Part shown: positions 5,771 through 12,745 of the stretch, piece after piece | Position numbering within the stretch: the stretch's first letter is position 1 | Layout of the letters: every line of letters starts with the position of its first letter | DNA from: Acidobacteriota bacterium | Lineage (GTDB): Bacteria; Acidobacteriota; UBA6911; RPQK01; DATIPO01 | DNA: 13,070 nt | Direction of reading: 5' to 3' | Assembly (NCBI GenBank): GCA_028277865.1 | Contig: JANQFM010000603.1 | Location: forward strand, 1-13,070 | Translations under genes and position numbers: made by a program | Notes under the pieces: generated by a model | The model's database searches: none | Seen by the model: only the letters and a program-made list of their open reading frames with translations | What the model was told of the DNA's origin: nothing

Positions 5771-7003
5771 TTAAGCCATTCGGCTTTTTATCCCCGCCAC
5801 CGCACGCTGGATGTGTTCCAGCGTGTTGTAGATGTGGGGACACAGCCTCAGGCCGCCGGTAGGCGCCGCGGCGATTCCATGATTCTGGTAGAGCCGGTTG
5901 AAGAGCGGGCGCCGCTTTTCCGCATCGACCTTCATGATCTGCACCCCTGCACGCAGCGAAGGCTCCTCGGGGGTCACCCACTCAATACCCGAATCGCTCA
6001 GTCCGTCGCGCAAGGCCTGGGCCAGCTGCTCGATGCGGGATTGGATGCGGTCCGGCCCGATCATCCGGTGCAGGTCGGCAGCGACGCCCAGTGCGGCCAA
6101 GGCGGCGTCATCGCGCTGGCCCAGCGATTCGAACTTGCGGGCACCCTTGGGATCGGCTTGGGCATCGTTTCCCCATCCGACCGAGATCACTCCCGGCCAA
6201 ATGCGTGCAATGTTCTCCCGGCGGACGAACAGCAGCCCTGCTTCTTTGGGGCCCATGAACCATTTATGGGCACTGGCGGCGAACGAATCGCAGCCCATTT
6301 GATGCAGGTCGAGATCGAGCGCTCCCCAAGTCTGGGCACCGTCCACGTGGACGTAAATCCCCCGCCGGTGAGCTGCTTGGCACAGTTCGGCCATGGGCAA
6401 GCGCTGTCCGGTCACATTGGAGACGTGGGTGACGGCCAGCACTCGGGTACGGGGGCGGAATGCCTTCTCGAAGACCGAGATCAGTTCGTCCTTGCCTGAA
6501 GGCCGAGAGGGTGTGGCAACCCGCTGCACGGAGAGCCCGAAACGCTCGGCCCTCACCTCCCAGGCCACATTGTTGGTGGGATGGTTCTGGTCCCACACCA
6601 GTACCTCGTCCCCAGGCTTGAGTTGCAGCCCGTTGTGAATGGTGGAGTTGGCTTCGCTGGTGTTGCGCACCAGGGCCACCTCATCGGGCGAGGCCTTGAG
6701 CAGCCCGGCCACCTTGGAGCGGGCCTCTTCCAGCAAAGTGCGGAACTTGGCCCGGTTTTGAAAGGAGCAGTCGCTGTCGATGTCGCGGGTGTAACGGCTC
6801 ACCGCCTCCCAGACGGCTCGCGGCGAAGGGCACAGGTTGGCGGCGTTCATGGGCACCTTGTCTTCGCTGAAGGCAAACTGGCGGCGCACCATCTGCCAAT
6901 AGTCCTCGTCCGACGGAGAGGCTTGCAGGCGGGACGCCAGCCTGGGAAGTGCGGCGGAGGCACCCAAGGTTTGCAGGAATCTGCGGCGTGAAGCTTGTTG
7001 CAT
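5771..7003 (-). CDS. Tat-exported class V (PLP-dependent) aminotransferase-fold protein
   Basis: 410 residues. The N-terminus is a twin-arginine signal (SRRRFLQTLGASAALPRLAS, residues 5-24), so the folded protein with its cofactor is expected outside the cytoplasm. The fold-type I PLP site of class V aminotransferases is clear: HVDGAQTWG with Asp221 (pyridine nitrogen) and Gln224, and SAHKWFMGP with Lys247 as the Schiff-base lysine. NTSEANSTIHNG (about residues 113-124) fits the phosphate-binding turn. Length and motifs match isopenicillin-N-epimerase-like or cysteine-desulfurase-like members. No Cys loop of a sulfur-transfer enzyme is evident, so the epimerase/aminotransferase-like group fits better; the substrate is unknown. 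GGAGG lies 5 bases before ATG 7003. It follows the S9 peptidase gene by 112 bases holding an inverted repeat. Confidence 0.88.
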   Translation of the reverse strand: MQQASRRRFLQTLGASAALPRLASRLQASPSDEDYWQMVRRQFAFSEDKVPMNAANLCPSPRAVWEAVSRYTRDIDSDCSFQNRAKFRTLLEEARSKVAGLLKASPDEVALVRNTSEANSTIHNGLQLKPGDEVLVWDQNHPTNNVAWEVRAERFGLSVQRVATPSRPSGKDELISVFEKAFRPRTRVLAVTHVSNVTGQRLPMAELCQAAHRRGIYVHVDGAQTWGALDLDLHQMGCDSFAASAHKWFMGPKEAGLLFVRRENIARIWPGVISVGWGNDAQADPKGARKFESLGQRDDAALAALGVAADLHRMIGPDRIQSRIEQLAQALRDGLSDSGIEWVTPEEPSLRAGVQIMKVDAEKRRPLFNRLYQNHGIAAAPTGGLRLCPHIYNTLEHIQRAVAGIKSRMA

Positions 7004-7023
7004 GGCGGCCTCCAGATGGGAGG

Positions 7024-7105
7024 TTCACGCCAAGACGCCAAGGCGCAAAAAAGACCGCAAGGAAGACTTTCCGAGGATCATTGCGCCTTGGCATCTGGGC
7101 GCGAA
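7024..7105. repeat. CGCCAAG-type inverted repeat between S9 peptidase and aminotransferase genes
   Basis: Arms at 7024-7048 and 7081-7105 match in 22 of 25 positions as inverted repeats. Each arm is a degenerate tandem of CGC(C)AAGA units (ACGCCAAGACGCCAAGGCGC). The 32-base loop is A/G-rich. A diverged single arm with the same pattern (18 of 22 matching) lies at 10887-10908, so this is a repeat family and not just a terminator. It fills nearly all of the 112-base gap between two co-directional genes. Confidence 0.72.
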
Positions 7106-7115
7106 ACTCCCGTCT

Positions 7116-9161
7116 TCAGGAACCAGTGTCGTCCTTTTCATCTTCGTCCACTTCCACTTCCAGTTCCACATCTTCGCCCCAGATGTACTTTGAAAACCAC
7201 TGGTGGTTGTGGGTGAGGACGGCCAGGGCTTCCTTGGGCTTGTTGATGCCGTGGCCAAAGCCCTTGTAGATGACCAGGCGCACCGGGACGCCCTTGTCCT
7301 TCAAGCCCCGATAGAGCTTGTAGGCGTTGGGCGTGGGCACGCGGCGGTCGAACTCGCCGTGCTGGATCAGAGTCGGTGTGCCGGCACGGTCGATGTAGGT
7401 CATGGGACTCGTCTTGCGGTAGATCTCCATGTCGTCCCAGGGGGTGGCACCCAGGTAGTGGCGGGTGAAAGGAGTGATGTCGGTGGCGTAGTAGTAGGTT
7501 ACCCAGTCCGAGATGCCCGCACCCACGCTGGTGGCGGCGAAGCGGTCGCTGAAGGTTGTGATGAAGGCGGTGATGTAGCCGCCCTGGCTCCATCCCATCG
7601 AAGCCACTTTGCTTTCGTCGACATAGCCCTGTTCAATCAGGTGATCGACGCCTGAGATGACGTCCCAATAGTCGCCAACACCCAGGTTGCGGTAGTTGAG
7701 CTTGCGGAAATCGGCCCCGAACCCCGCACTGCCCCGGTAGTTGGGCTCCAGGATCAATGCCCCCTTGGCGGCCCACTGCTCGATGGGATAGTAGCGGTTG
7801 TAGCCGTCGATTCTCTGAGGGGTGGAAATTCCCGTGGGACCTCCGTGGATGATGACGAAGAGGGGATATTTCTTGGCAGGGTCGAAGTTGGCCGGCTTGA
7901 TGAGGACTCCGCTGATCTGGGCGCCGTCGCTGCTCTTCCAGTCGATGCGCTCCTTGCTGCTCAGCGTCCAATCCTTGATTTGGTCGGAATAGCCGGTCAG
8001 TTTGCGGGGCTCGAAATGCTTGCTTTCGCTCCAGTAGACCTCGGGGTAGTGATCGGCGCTCACGAAGGAAAAGGCCATCCGCGAACCGTCCGCAGAAAGG
8101 GAGAATCCCCGTCCGCGGAATTCTTCGCCTTCGGTCAAGGGAGTGATTGCGCTGCCGTCGGCGTTCATGCGAAAAAGATGGTAGGACATGCCCTGAAAAG
8201 CGCCGAAGTAGATCCCGTCCTCCTTCCACTCCGACAAGGAGGCATCTTCATCGAAGGCCTCGGTGACGCAAGTCCACTTGCCTCCCTGCGAAGGCACTGT
8301 GCAGATCTCGGTGTTGACGAAGTAGGTTTCAGTGCCGCTGGAATTGAAGGCAATGCTCTTGCCGTCGGGCGACCAGACGGGGTAGGTGTCGGCGCCCTCC
8401 CGCTCCACCAGTTTGCGGACCTGGCCGCCTTGCACATCCAACACAAACAGGTCAGCCTTGGAAAACGATTTGGTGAGGGAATTGGGATAGGCGCTGAAGG
8501 CGATCTGGCTGCCGTCCGGCGACCATCGGAAGCTGGTGACATGCTTGTCGGCATCTTCCATCAGCTTGCGTGCCTGTCCGCTTTCCACGTCCACCAGCCA
8601 CAGGTGTCGTACATCGAATTCCTCTTCGATGACCTCGAATTTGCCGTACTTCTTTTCGATGGCCTCGTCCTGCTTGGGTTTTTCGTCGCTGGCGGTGTAG
8701 GCGATCGACTTGGCGTCCGGAGACCACCGGTAGCCTCCCACTCCGGTCTTGGAATCGGTCACCTTGCGCGCCTCCCCTCCCCGCACCGACATGACGTAGA
8801 GCTGCCTTTTGCCGTCACGCGATGAAGCGAATGAGATCCACTGGCTGTCCGGGGACCAGTCGGCGCCCGAACTGGACTTTTCGTGATGGGTCAGCTGCAG
8901 TGTCCGGCCGCTTTCAATGTCGGCGCGCCATAGTTGGGTGCGGTACTCGTTCTTGTCCCAGACCGCCTCGCTGACCGTGTAAAGCACCCAACGCCCATCC
9001 GGGGAGATGAGCGTCCTCCCTGGAGACTTGAGGCTCAGGATGTCGCGAAAGGAGGGCGTCGCAGAGTCCTGCTTGTCATTGGAGGCAGACGTCGAGACGC
9101 ACACCAAAAGGAACGCTATCCAACACACTGTGAGGGCTTTCTTCCATTTCATGGCTTCCAT
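7116..9161 (-). CDS. S9-family (prolyl oligopeptidase/acylaminoacyl peptidase-like) serine peptidase, exported
   Basis: 681 residues from the chosen ATG 9161. A signal peptide is evident (KWKK then a hydrophobic stretch, VSTSAS near residue 25), so it acts in the periplasm or envelope. Residues about 40-400 form a beta-propeller of repeated WSPDG-type blades (WSPDSQWISF, WSPDAKSIAY, WSPDGSQIAF, WSPDGKSIAF). The alpha/beta-hydrolase domain follows: HGGP oxyanion region, nucleophile Ser525 in GWSQGGY, Asp605 in HGEFDRR, His637 in GFGHGIN. This triad order is that of S9 peptidases that trim oligopeptides, close to the S9C and DPP-IV groups. The tail is strongly acidic (EVEVDEDEKDD). In-frame ATGs at 9179, 9161 and 9152 are possible; 9161 has GAG at about 6 bases and a clean signal peptide, while 9179 has no Shine-Dalgarno site. 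Likely peptide scavenging; substrate unknown. Confidence 0.92.
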   Translation of the reverse strand: MEAMKWKKALTVCWIAFLLVCVSTSASNDKQDSATPSFRDILSLKSPGRTLISPDGRWVLYTVSEAVWDKNEYRTQLWRADIESGRTLQLTHHEKSSSGADWSPDSQWISFASSRDGKRQLYVMSVRGGEARKVTDSKTGVGGYRWSPDAKSIAYTASDEKPKQDEAIEKKYGKFEVIEEEFDVRHLWLVDVESGQARKLMEDADKHVTSFRWSPDGSQIAFSAYPNSLTKSFSKADLFVLDVQGGQVRKLVEREGADTYPVWSPDGKSIAFNSSGTETYFVNTEICTVPSQGGKWTCVTEAFDEDASLSEWKEDGIYFGAFQGMSYHLFRMNADGSAITPLTEGEEFRGRGFSLSADGSRMAFSFVSADHYPEVYWSESKHFEPRKLTGYSDQIKDWTLSSKERIDWKSSDGAQISGVLIKPANFDPAKKYPLFVIIHGGPTGISTPQRIDGYNRYYPIEQWAAKGALILEPNYRGSAGFGADFRKLNYRNLGVGDYWDVISGVDHLIEQGYVDESKVASMGWSQGGYITAFITTFSDRFAATSVGAGISDWVTYYYATDITPFTRHYLGATPWDDMEIYRKTSPMTYIDRAGTPTLIQHGEFDRRVPTPNAYKLYRGLKDKGVPVRLVIYKGFGHGINKPKEALAVLTHNHQWFSKYIWGEDVELEVEVDEDEKDDTGS

Positions 9162-9205
9162 TCTATGCTCGGAGTCCATCGGATGCCAGGGTGCGTAGCT
9201 GTCTG

Positions 9206-9226
9206 TTGTCAGTTGTCAGTTGTCAG
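9206..9226. repeat. Short TTGTCAG tandem repeat (three units)
   Basis: TTGTCAG occurs three times in a row (9206-9212, 9213-9219, 9220-9226), preceded by a partial unit. It lies between the patatin gene end and the S9 peptidase start. It resembles a common kind of short degenerate intergenic repeat; no pairing arm is visible nearby. Confidence 0.55.
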
Positions 9227-9255
9227 TTCAAAGGCCAGGAAGGGCGGGCAGGGCT

Positions 9256-10017
9256 TCAATTGCTGCATCGCTGGCCGTCTTGCTGGGAGGGCAACCGGTC
9301 CAAGACCGCCTTCTCGCCGGCTTCCATCATGCGCCGCACGGCGCCGGAGGTTGGCAAGTAGCCCGACAGCGGAATGTCCGGCTGGATAAGCAGGTCCGCC
9401 TCGGCCACAGATTGGCGGAAGTGGGATGGATAAAAGCGGCCCTTTCGGGGGCAGTGGGGATGGTATCCTGCCGAGCGCATCATGGAGCTGAACTCCCAAA
9501 CGTCCGAGGCGATCACCACCTCGGCACCCATCTCCCGGCATGCCTCAGTGGGCAGTACGCAGGCCATCCCGCCGTCTTTGAGGCGCTTTCCCTCCCGCAT
9601 GACCGGCTTACGCAAAAAGCGAATGGCGCAGCTGGCGCTGATGGCACAGGCCAAGCGCCCTTCATTCATGGTGTAAGCTTCTTTGGTCGGCAACAAAGTG
9701 GCTACGGCGGCGAAAGGAAGCTGCAGGCGGCAAAATGTCTCGGGCAGGTGGCGCAGGCAAAACCGCTCCAGGCTCCCTCCGTGCAGCAGGCTGGGCCAGA
9801 AGATGGAGCGGGCCATTTCGATCAGGTCGCGCCAATCGAGCCCGGCGGCCAAGCCGGCGCCGACCAGGCTTCCGGCGCTGGTGCCTGCGATGAAATGAGG
9901 GCGGATTCCCATCTCGTCAAGAGCTTTGATGACGCCGATGTGCGCCAGCCCCCGCACTGCGCCGCCGCTCAAGGCCAGTCCGATCCGACGGGAGCGGAGC
10001 TGATGAAGTCCAGCCAT
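9256..10017 (-). CDS. Patatin-like phospholipase
   Basis: 253 residues from ATG 10017. Patatins are Ser-Asp dyad lipid acyl hydrolases acting on phospholipids. Seen here: the glycine-rich oxyanion loop SGGAVRGLAHIGV (residues 17-29), nucleophile Ser47 in GTSAGS, and DGG with Asp148 as the partner. There is no signal peptide and no membrane helix, so it is probably cytoplasmic or peripherally membrane-bound. A TTG start at 10086 would add 23 residues with no family similarity; I prefer ATG 10017, which begins just before the first patatin strand. No Shine-Dalgarno sequence precedes it, but TATAAT lies 10 bases upstream, suggesting an almost leaderless message. Its start overlaps that of the divergent acyltransferase gene, so one gene removes acyl chains and its neighbour may add them. 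Function in remodelling is inference. Confidence 0.88.
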   Translation of the reverse strand: MAGLHQLRSRRIGLALSGGAVRGLAHIGVIKALDEMGIRPHFIAGTSAGSLVGAGLAAGLDWRDLIEMARSIFWPSLLHGGSLERFCLRHLPETFCRLQLPFAAVATLLPTKEAYTMNEGRLACAISASCAIRFLRKPVMREGKRLKDGGMACVLPTEACREMGAEVVIASDVWEFSSMMRSAGYHPHCPRKGRFYPSHFRQSVAEADLLIQPDIPLSGYLPTSGAVRRMMEAGEKAVLDRLPSQQDGQRCSN

Positions 10018-10854
10018 ACGAAGAGCGATTATAGCCAAATTCCGCTCGAGGGCGGAAAGGGCGAAGTGCTGCGCCGCCTGCACCAAATCTCAGCCTTGGT
10101 GGATCGTCCCTCGCCCGGCAGGCGCCGCAAAGACCGCAGCGGGCGTTCGGGCTGGACGCGCCTGCTGGACGCCGCTTTTTCGGCCGTGCGCCGTCATGCG
10201 CCCTGGCTGCACCGGGCGGGATCCATTCTCAGTGCTGCACTGATCTACCTTTACGCCCGCCTGACGGTCTGGACAGCGCGTCTTCGCAGCGACGGGAGTT
10301 GCAGGCCGACTCAGATTCCCAAGTCCTCGGTTCTGGCTGTCTGGCATGGCTGCGCCCCTTCTCTGCTGGTCTCCATCCTGCGTCGCCGCCCCCGGACACC
10401 CATAGCCCTTTTGGTGTCCACCGACCCTCGCGGCGACTTCCTGGCCTTGCTGTGCCGTTGGCTGGGGTTTCGGGTGGTGCGCGGAGACAGCCGTCGCCAT
10501 CCTCTGCAGGCGCTGGCCGAATTGGCCTGCACCATTGAGCAAGGCGGTTCGGCCCTGATCACCGCCGATGGATGGGGTCCGGCACGCATTGCCAAGCGGG
10601 GCGCACTCATGCTGGCCTCAGCGGCGGATGCCCCCCTGGTCCCCGTCGGCGCCGACTGCTCCCCTGCATTTGCCCAACACCGCAAATGGGACGCCTCGCG
10701 CAATCCCCTGCCATTCAGCCGGGTGTCGGTGGTGTTCGGAAAGGCCCGCCGCTGGCCGTTCTTCAGCCATGCCGATGAACTGGAAGGGGCAAGGCAGTGG
10801 CTGAGCGCAGCCATTGAAGAGTCCGCCCAACACGCCACCCGTGACCTCCGTTGA
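10003..10854 (+). CDS. DUF374-type lysophospholipid acyltransferase-like protein
   Basis: 283 residues from ATG 10003, preceded by GGAGCGGAG. The core matches the DUF374 branch of the PlsC/LPLAT acyltransferase superfamily: VLAVWHG (residues 110-116), then STDPRGDFLA in place of the usual S.S.DG, RGDSRRHPLQAL (160-171) like the RGS segment, and ITADGWGPARIAKRG (186-200) where the family normally has DGPRGP, then PLVPVG. A hydrophobic segment at about 73-92 would anchor it to the inner membrane. Such proteins transfer acyl chains to lipid or lipid A-like acceptors; the exact acceptor here is not known. The frame is open leftwards to 9220, but that part is the antisense of the patatin gene. GTG 10066, with GGAAAGGG in front, is an alternative start that would avoid the overlap with patatin. 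Confidence 0.82.
   Translation: MKSSHTKSDYSQIPLEGGKGEVLRRLHQISALVDRPSPGRRRKDRSGRSGWTRLLDAAFSAVRRHAPWLHRAGSILSAALIYLYARLTVWTARLRSDGSCRPTQIPKSSVLAVWHGCAPSLLVSILRRRPRTPIALLVSTDPRGDFLALLCRWLGFRVVRGDSRRHPLQALAELACTIEQGGSALITADGWGPARIAKRGALMLASAADAPLVPVGADCSPAFAQHRKWDASRNPLPFSRVSVVFGKARRWPFFSHADELEGARQWLSAAIEESAQHATRDLR
10028..10033 (-). promoter_or_regulatory. -10 box of the patatin gene (near-leaderless)
   Basis: A perfect TATAAT on the minus strand ends 10 bases before the ATG at 10017, which would put the transcription start 1-4 bases from the start codon. The -35 side is weak (TTTCCG at 19-base spacing or TTCCGC at 18). It lies inside the first codons of the divergent acyltransferase gene. 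Confidence 0.45.
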
Positions 10855-10906
10855 TGCCGCCGCTTCGAGAGCCGGCGCAGATCTTACGCAAGGACGCGAA
10901 GCCGCA
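10855..10906. repeat. CGCAAGGACGCG-type repeat at the edge of the intron-protein remnant
   Basis: The segment CGCAAGGACGCGAAGCCGCAAA (10887-10908, shown here by its pattern of CGC(A/G)AAG units) matches 18 of 22 positions of the arm at 7028-7049. Similarity to a group II intron protein stops exactly where it begins, so the repeat marks the breakpoint of the remnant. Bases 10855-10886 before it hold nothing that I can name. Confidence 0.5.
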
Positions 10907-11205
10907 AATGGCCCGATAGTTGAGCCGGATGCCGTAGTAGCCGTAGTGCCCCTGGAGCTTCTTGCACAAGGTCTTGTGCTGCTGCGAAACCGCCTTGAAG
11001 CTCCGGCGCAGGCGCTTGCCGACCGTCTTGCGCATCACCACCCAGTTCCCCTTCCGGCCCTTGCCCCAGAAGTGGGTGAACCCGAGCATGTCGAATGTGC
11101 CGTTCCCGCTCTCCTTGCGGGTTTCCCCCCCAGGGCTTCCTGAAGCGCACCGACCGGGTCTTCTCCGGATGAGGCCTTCGATTTCCTGCAGGCGCTCAAT
11201 ACCGG
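10907..11205 (-). pseudogene. Frameshifted C-terminal remnant of a group II intron reverse transcriptase/maturase
   Basis: The minus strand encodes TFDMLGFTHFWGKGRKGNWV and then an RKT-type basic stretch, LCKKLQGHYGYYGI and LNYRAI. This is the end of the reverse transcriptase (thumb) and the maturase domain X of group II intron-encoded proteins (typical FDFLGFTH.WGK.RKG.W...RKT and GHY.YYGI..NYRAL). Upstream, the expected HPEKTRSVRF appears in a second frame. A GGGGGG run (11126-11131) marks a shift into the main frame, and ERLQEI sits in the main frame again. At least two frameshifts are needed, so the gene is dead. The reverse-transcriptase fingers and palm, including the YADD motif, are missing, as is the end of the protein. 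No intron domain V is visible nearby. Confidence 0.8.
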
Positions 11206-11563
11206 CCACTCAGGCAGCGCCTCCACAATTCACGCCAACTCCGCTCGCGCCCCGATCCTGCCACCCGAAGGGTCCTTGCCTCGCTTCCATCTGTCATTCC
11301 CGATGGACGGGGCTGGATGGCCCCGTGCCCTTGCCACGACGACACTGGGTTCTCCCTGCTGATCGCCGAAGAGCCGCAGGGCATGCCCGAGCTGCATTGC
11401 CTGGCTTGCTGCTGCAGTAAATCGCTGCTGGCACCGGCCTCTGCCGCCCAGGCACCCCACCTGGACTCATTCCTTCCCCCGGCGAAGGTCGCCCACGGCC
11501 ACGTTGATTTGAGTCCTACACCCCCTTATTATGGGACACTGCGGTGGCATTGCGTTTGGGATT
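11206..11563. other. Unassigned sequence between intron remnant and endonuclease gene
   Basis: Open frames on both strands (up to about 150 codons) show no family motif, and none starts with a good Shine-Dalgarno site. The only structure that I see is ACGGGGC/GCCCCGT with a 6-base loop (11307-11326). Given its position it may be further decayed intron or mobile-element sequence, but I cannot show that. Confidence 0.4.
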
Positions 11564-11602
11564 GCTGAGGCAACGCCCAGCAGAAAGGCGTCGCCGCTCA
11601 GC
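11564..11602 (+). promoter_or_regulatory. Imperfect hairpin upstream of the endonuclease gene
   Basis: GCTGAG (11564-11569) pairs with CTCAGC (11597-11602), and inside it GCAACGCC (11570-11577) pairs with GGCGTCGC (11587-11594) with one mismatch and a two-base bulge. The loop is nine bases. It lies 41 bases before the endonuclease ATG. It may be a leader hairpin, a terminator of something upstream, or a recombination site; no T-run follows. Confidence 0.4.
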
Positions 11603-11643
11603 TACAGCAACTTCGCCTAGATGCCCTGGGATGAAGGTTGGAT

Positions 11644-12732
11644 ATGGCGTCTCTCGACTATGAACGAGCACGACAAGTGCTAGAGGGTCTCTTCGCTGAG
11701 GCAGAATCCGCCTTTCATAAGAAACGGACCCCAGCGGTAGAGCCGTCTATTGACCAAGCTGCCGATAAGCTATTTGCATCAAACACGCTTTCCTACCGCG
11801 AAGTCTTGGTCGGATGCGGTCTCGTGCGCCTTCTCGACCGCTCGATCAACATCCGCCATCCATACGTAAAGAAATTCGACGATGGTTTCAACGGACGTTC
11901 GCTTGATGAGGACGTGGTCAATCCGTTCTTGCAGTCGAAGCGGATTCCTTGCACCAAGGGGCCATATCTCGCTGTATTCAGGCGCAGCGTCGAGTTGACC
12001 CATGAGACGGTGTCTGGTTTGAGGGACAAAGATGGTTATGAGGCGATGATGCATTATATGAAAGCGCTTGAGGATACTGAAGAGGCGAGACTCCGTGTGC
12101 TTGTGGTTCACCTACTGTATCGCCTCTTGGAGATTAGAGAGTCCGCAGAAATCCCGCTGGCGAGGATTAGGCGCCTTAGCCTGGAACAATTCGACACCTT
12201 GATCCGACGCCTGCTGCAAGTTCCAAGCGGTGGCCTGATTCCTGTATTACTCGTCGTCGCGATGCTGCGGGCAATCAAGGCATGCTTCAAACTCTCCTGG
12301 AAGATCGAGTTTCAGGGCATCAACGTCTCGGACAAGGCTGCCAGAGTGGGGGGCGATATCACTGTGATGGAGGACACGAAAGTACTGCTAGCGATTGAAG
12401 TCACGGAGAGACCAATCGGTGCGGCGCGAATTGTATCGACTTTCCAAACCAAGATCGTAGAGGCAGGAATAAAGGACTACATTTTCGTCTACTCGTCTGA
12501 AAGGCCAGACGATAATGCGAGACAAGCAGCGCGCCGTTACTTTCCGTTGGGACATGAGATCTCCTTCTTGGGGATTGAGGGGTGGCTAGTCAACAATCTA
12601 GGCACCCTTGGCGGTGAATGTCGCGCACTCTTCACGAACGAAGTTTTGGCCTTGTTCAGTAATCCACAGATACCGGCTACGATCAAGGTGGCTTGGAACG
12701 AAAGCGTTGAGAGACTCGTTCCTCGGGACTAG
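11644..12732 (+). CDS. Restriction-endonuclease-like protein (SacI-type, PD-(D/E)xK)
   Basis: 362 residues from ATG 11644, with GAAGG six bases upstream; a TTG two codons earlier lacks such a site. The C-terminal half has a PD-(D/E)xK-like core: a strand with SDKAARVGGDITV (Asp238) followed by VLLAIEVTER (Glu252). The position usually held by the catalytic Lys is Thr254. The helical N-terminal half includes GRSLDEDVVNPFL (residues 84-95), which reminds me of the SacI family of type II enzymes; length also fits (about 350-360). I could not confirm this by alignment. GC is lower (about 50-55% in sampled lines) than neighbouring genes (up to about 68%), which suggests transfer. No methyltransferase is in the window. 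It could also be another PD-(D/E)xK defence nuclease. Confidence 0.68.
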   Translation: MASLDYERARQVLEGLFAEAESAFHKKRTPAVEPSIDQAADKLFASNTLSYREVLVGCGLVRLLDRSINIRHPYVKKFDDGFNGRSLDEDVVNPFLQSKRIPCTKGPYLAVFRRSVELTHETVSGLRDKDGYEAMMHYMKALEDTEEARLRVLVVHLLYRLLEIRESAEIPLARIRRLSLEQFDTLIRRLLQVPSGGLIPVLLVVAMLRAIKACFKLSWKIEFQGINVSDKAARVGGDITVMEDTKVLLAIEVTERPIGAARIVSTFQTKIVEAGIKDYIFVYSSERPDDNARQAARRYFPLGHEISFLGIEGWLVNNLGTLGGECRALFTNEVLALFSNPQIPATIKVAWNESVERLVPRD

Positions 12733-12745
12733 TGCCGTGTAACCT
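12730..12745. mobile_element. Probable end of the IS630-family element
   Basis: The transposase stops at 12746, so the end of the element must lie just left of it. The sequence TAGTGCCGTGTAACC (12730-12744) begins with a TA that could be the target-site dinucleotide of an IS630 insertion. The other end is outside the window, so the terminal inverted repeat cannot be checked. Confidence 0.4.

Noticed and set aside
7845..8825. 326-codon plus-strand open frame
   Set aside because: It is antisense to the S9 peptidase beta-propeller, whose WSPDG blades are unmistakable.
9206..9226. TTGTCAG tandem as a CRISPR-like or origin repeat
   Set aside because: Units are contiguous with no spacers, only three copies, and no cas, dnaA or rep gene is near.
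9220..10002. N-terminal 261-codon extension of the acyltransferase frame
   Set aside because: This part is the antisense of the patatin gene and has no family similarity; ATG 10003 has its own Shine-Dalgarno site.
11230..11568. Open frames on both strands between the intron remnant and the endonuclease gene
   Set aside because: No motif, no convincing ribosome-binding site and no codon bias like real neighbours; listed only as unassigned sequence.
11210..11643. Partner DNA methyltransferase for the endonuclease
   Set aside because: No S-adenosylmethionine-binding or catalytic methylase motif was seen in any frame here or elsewhere in the window.
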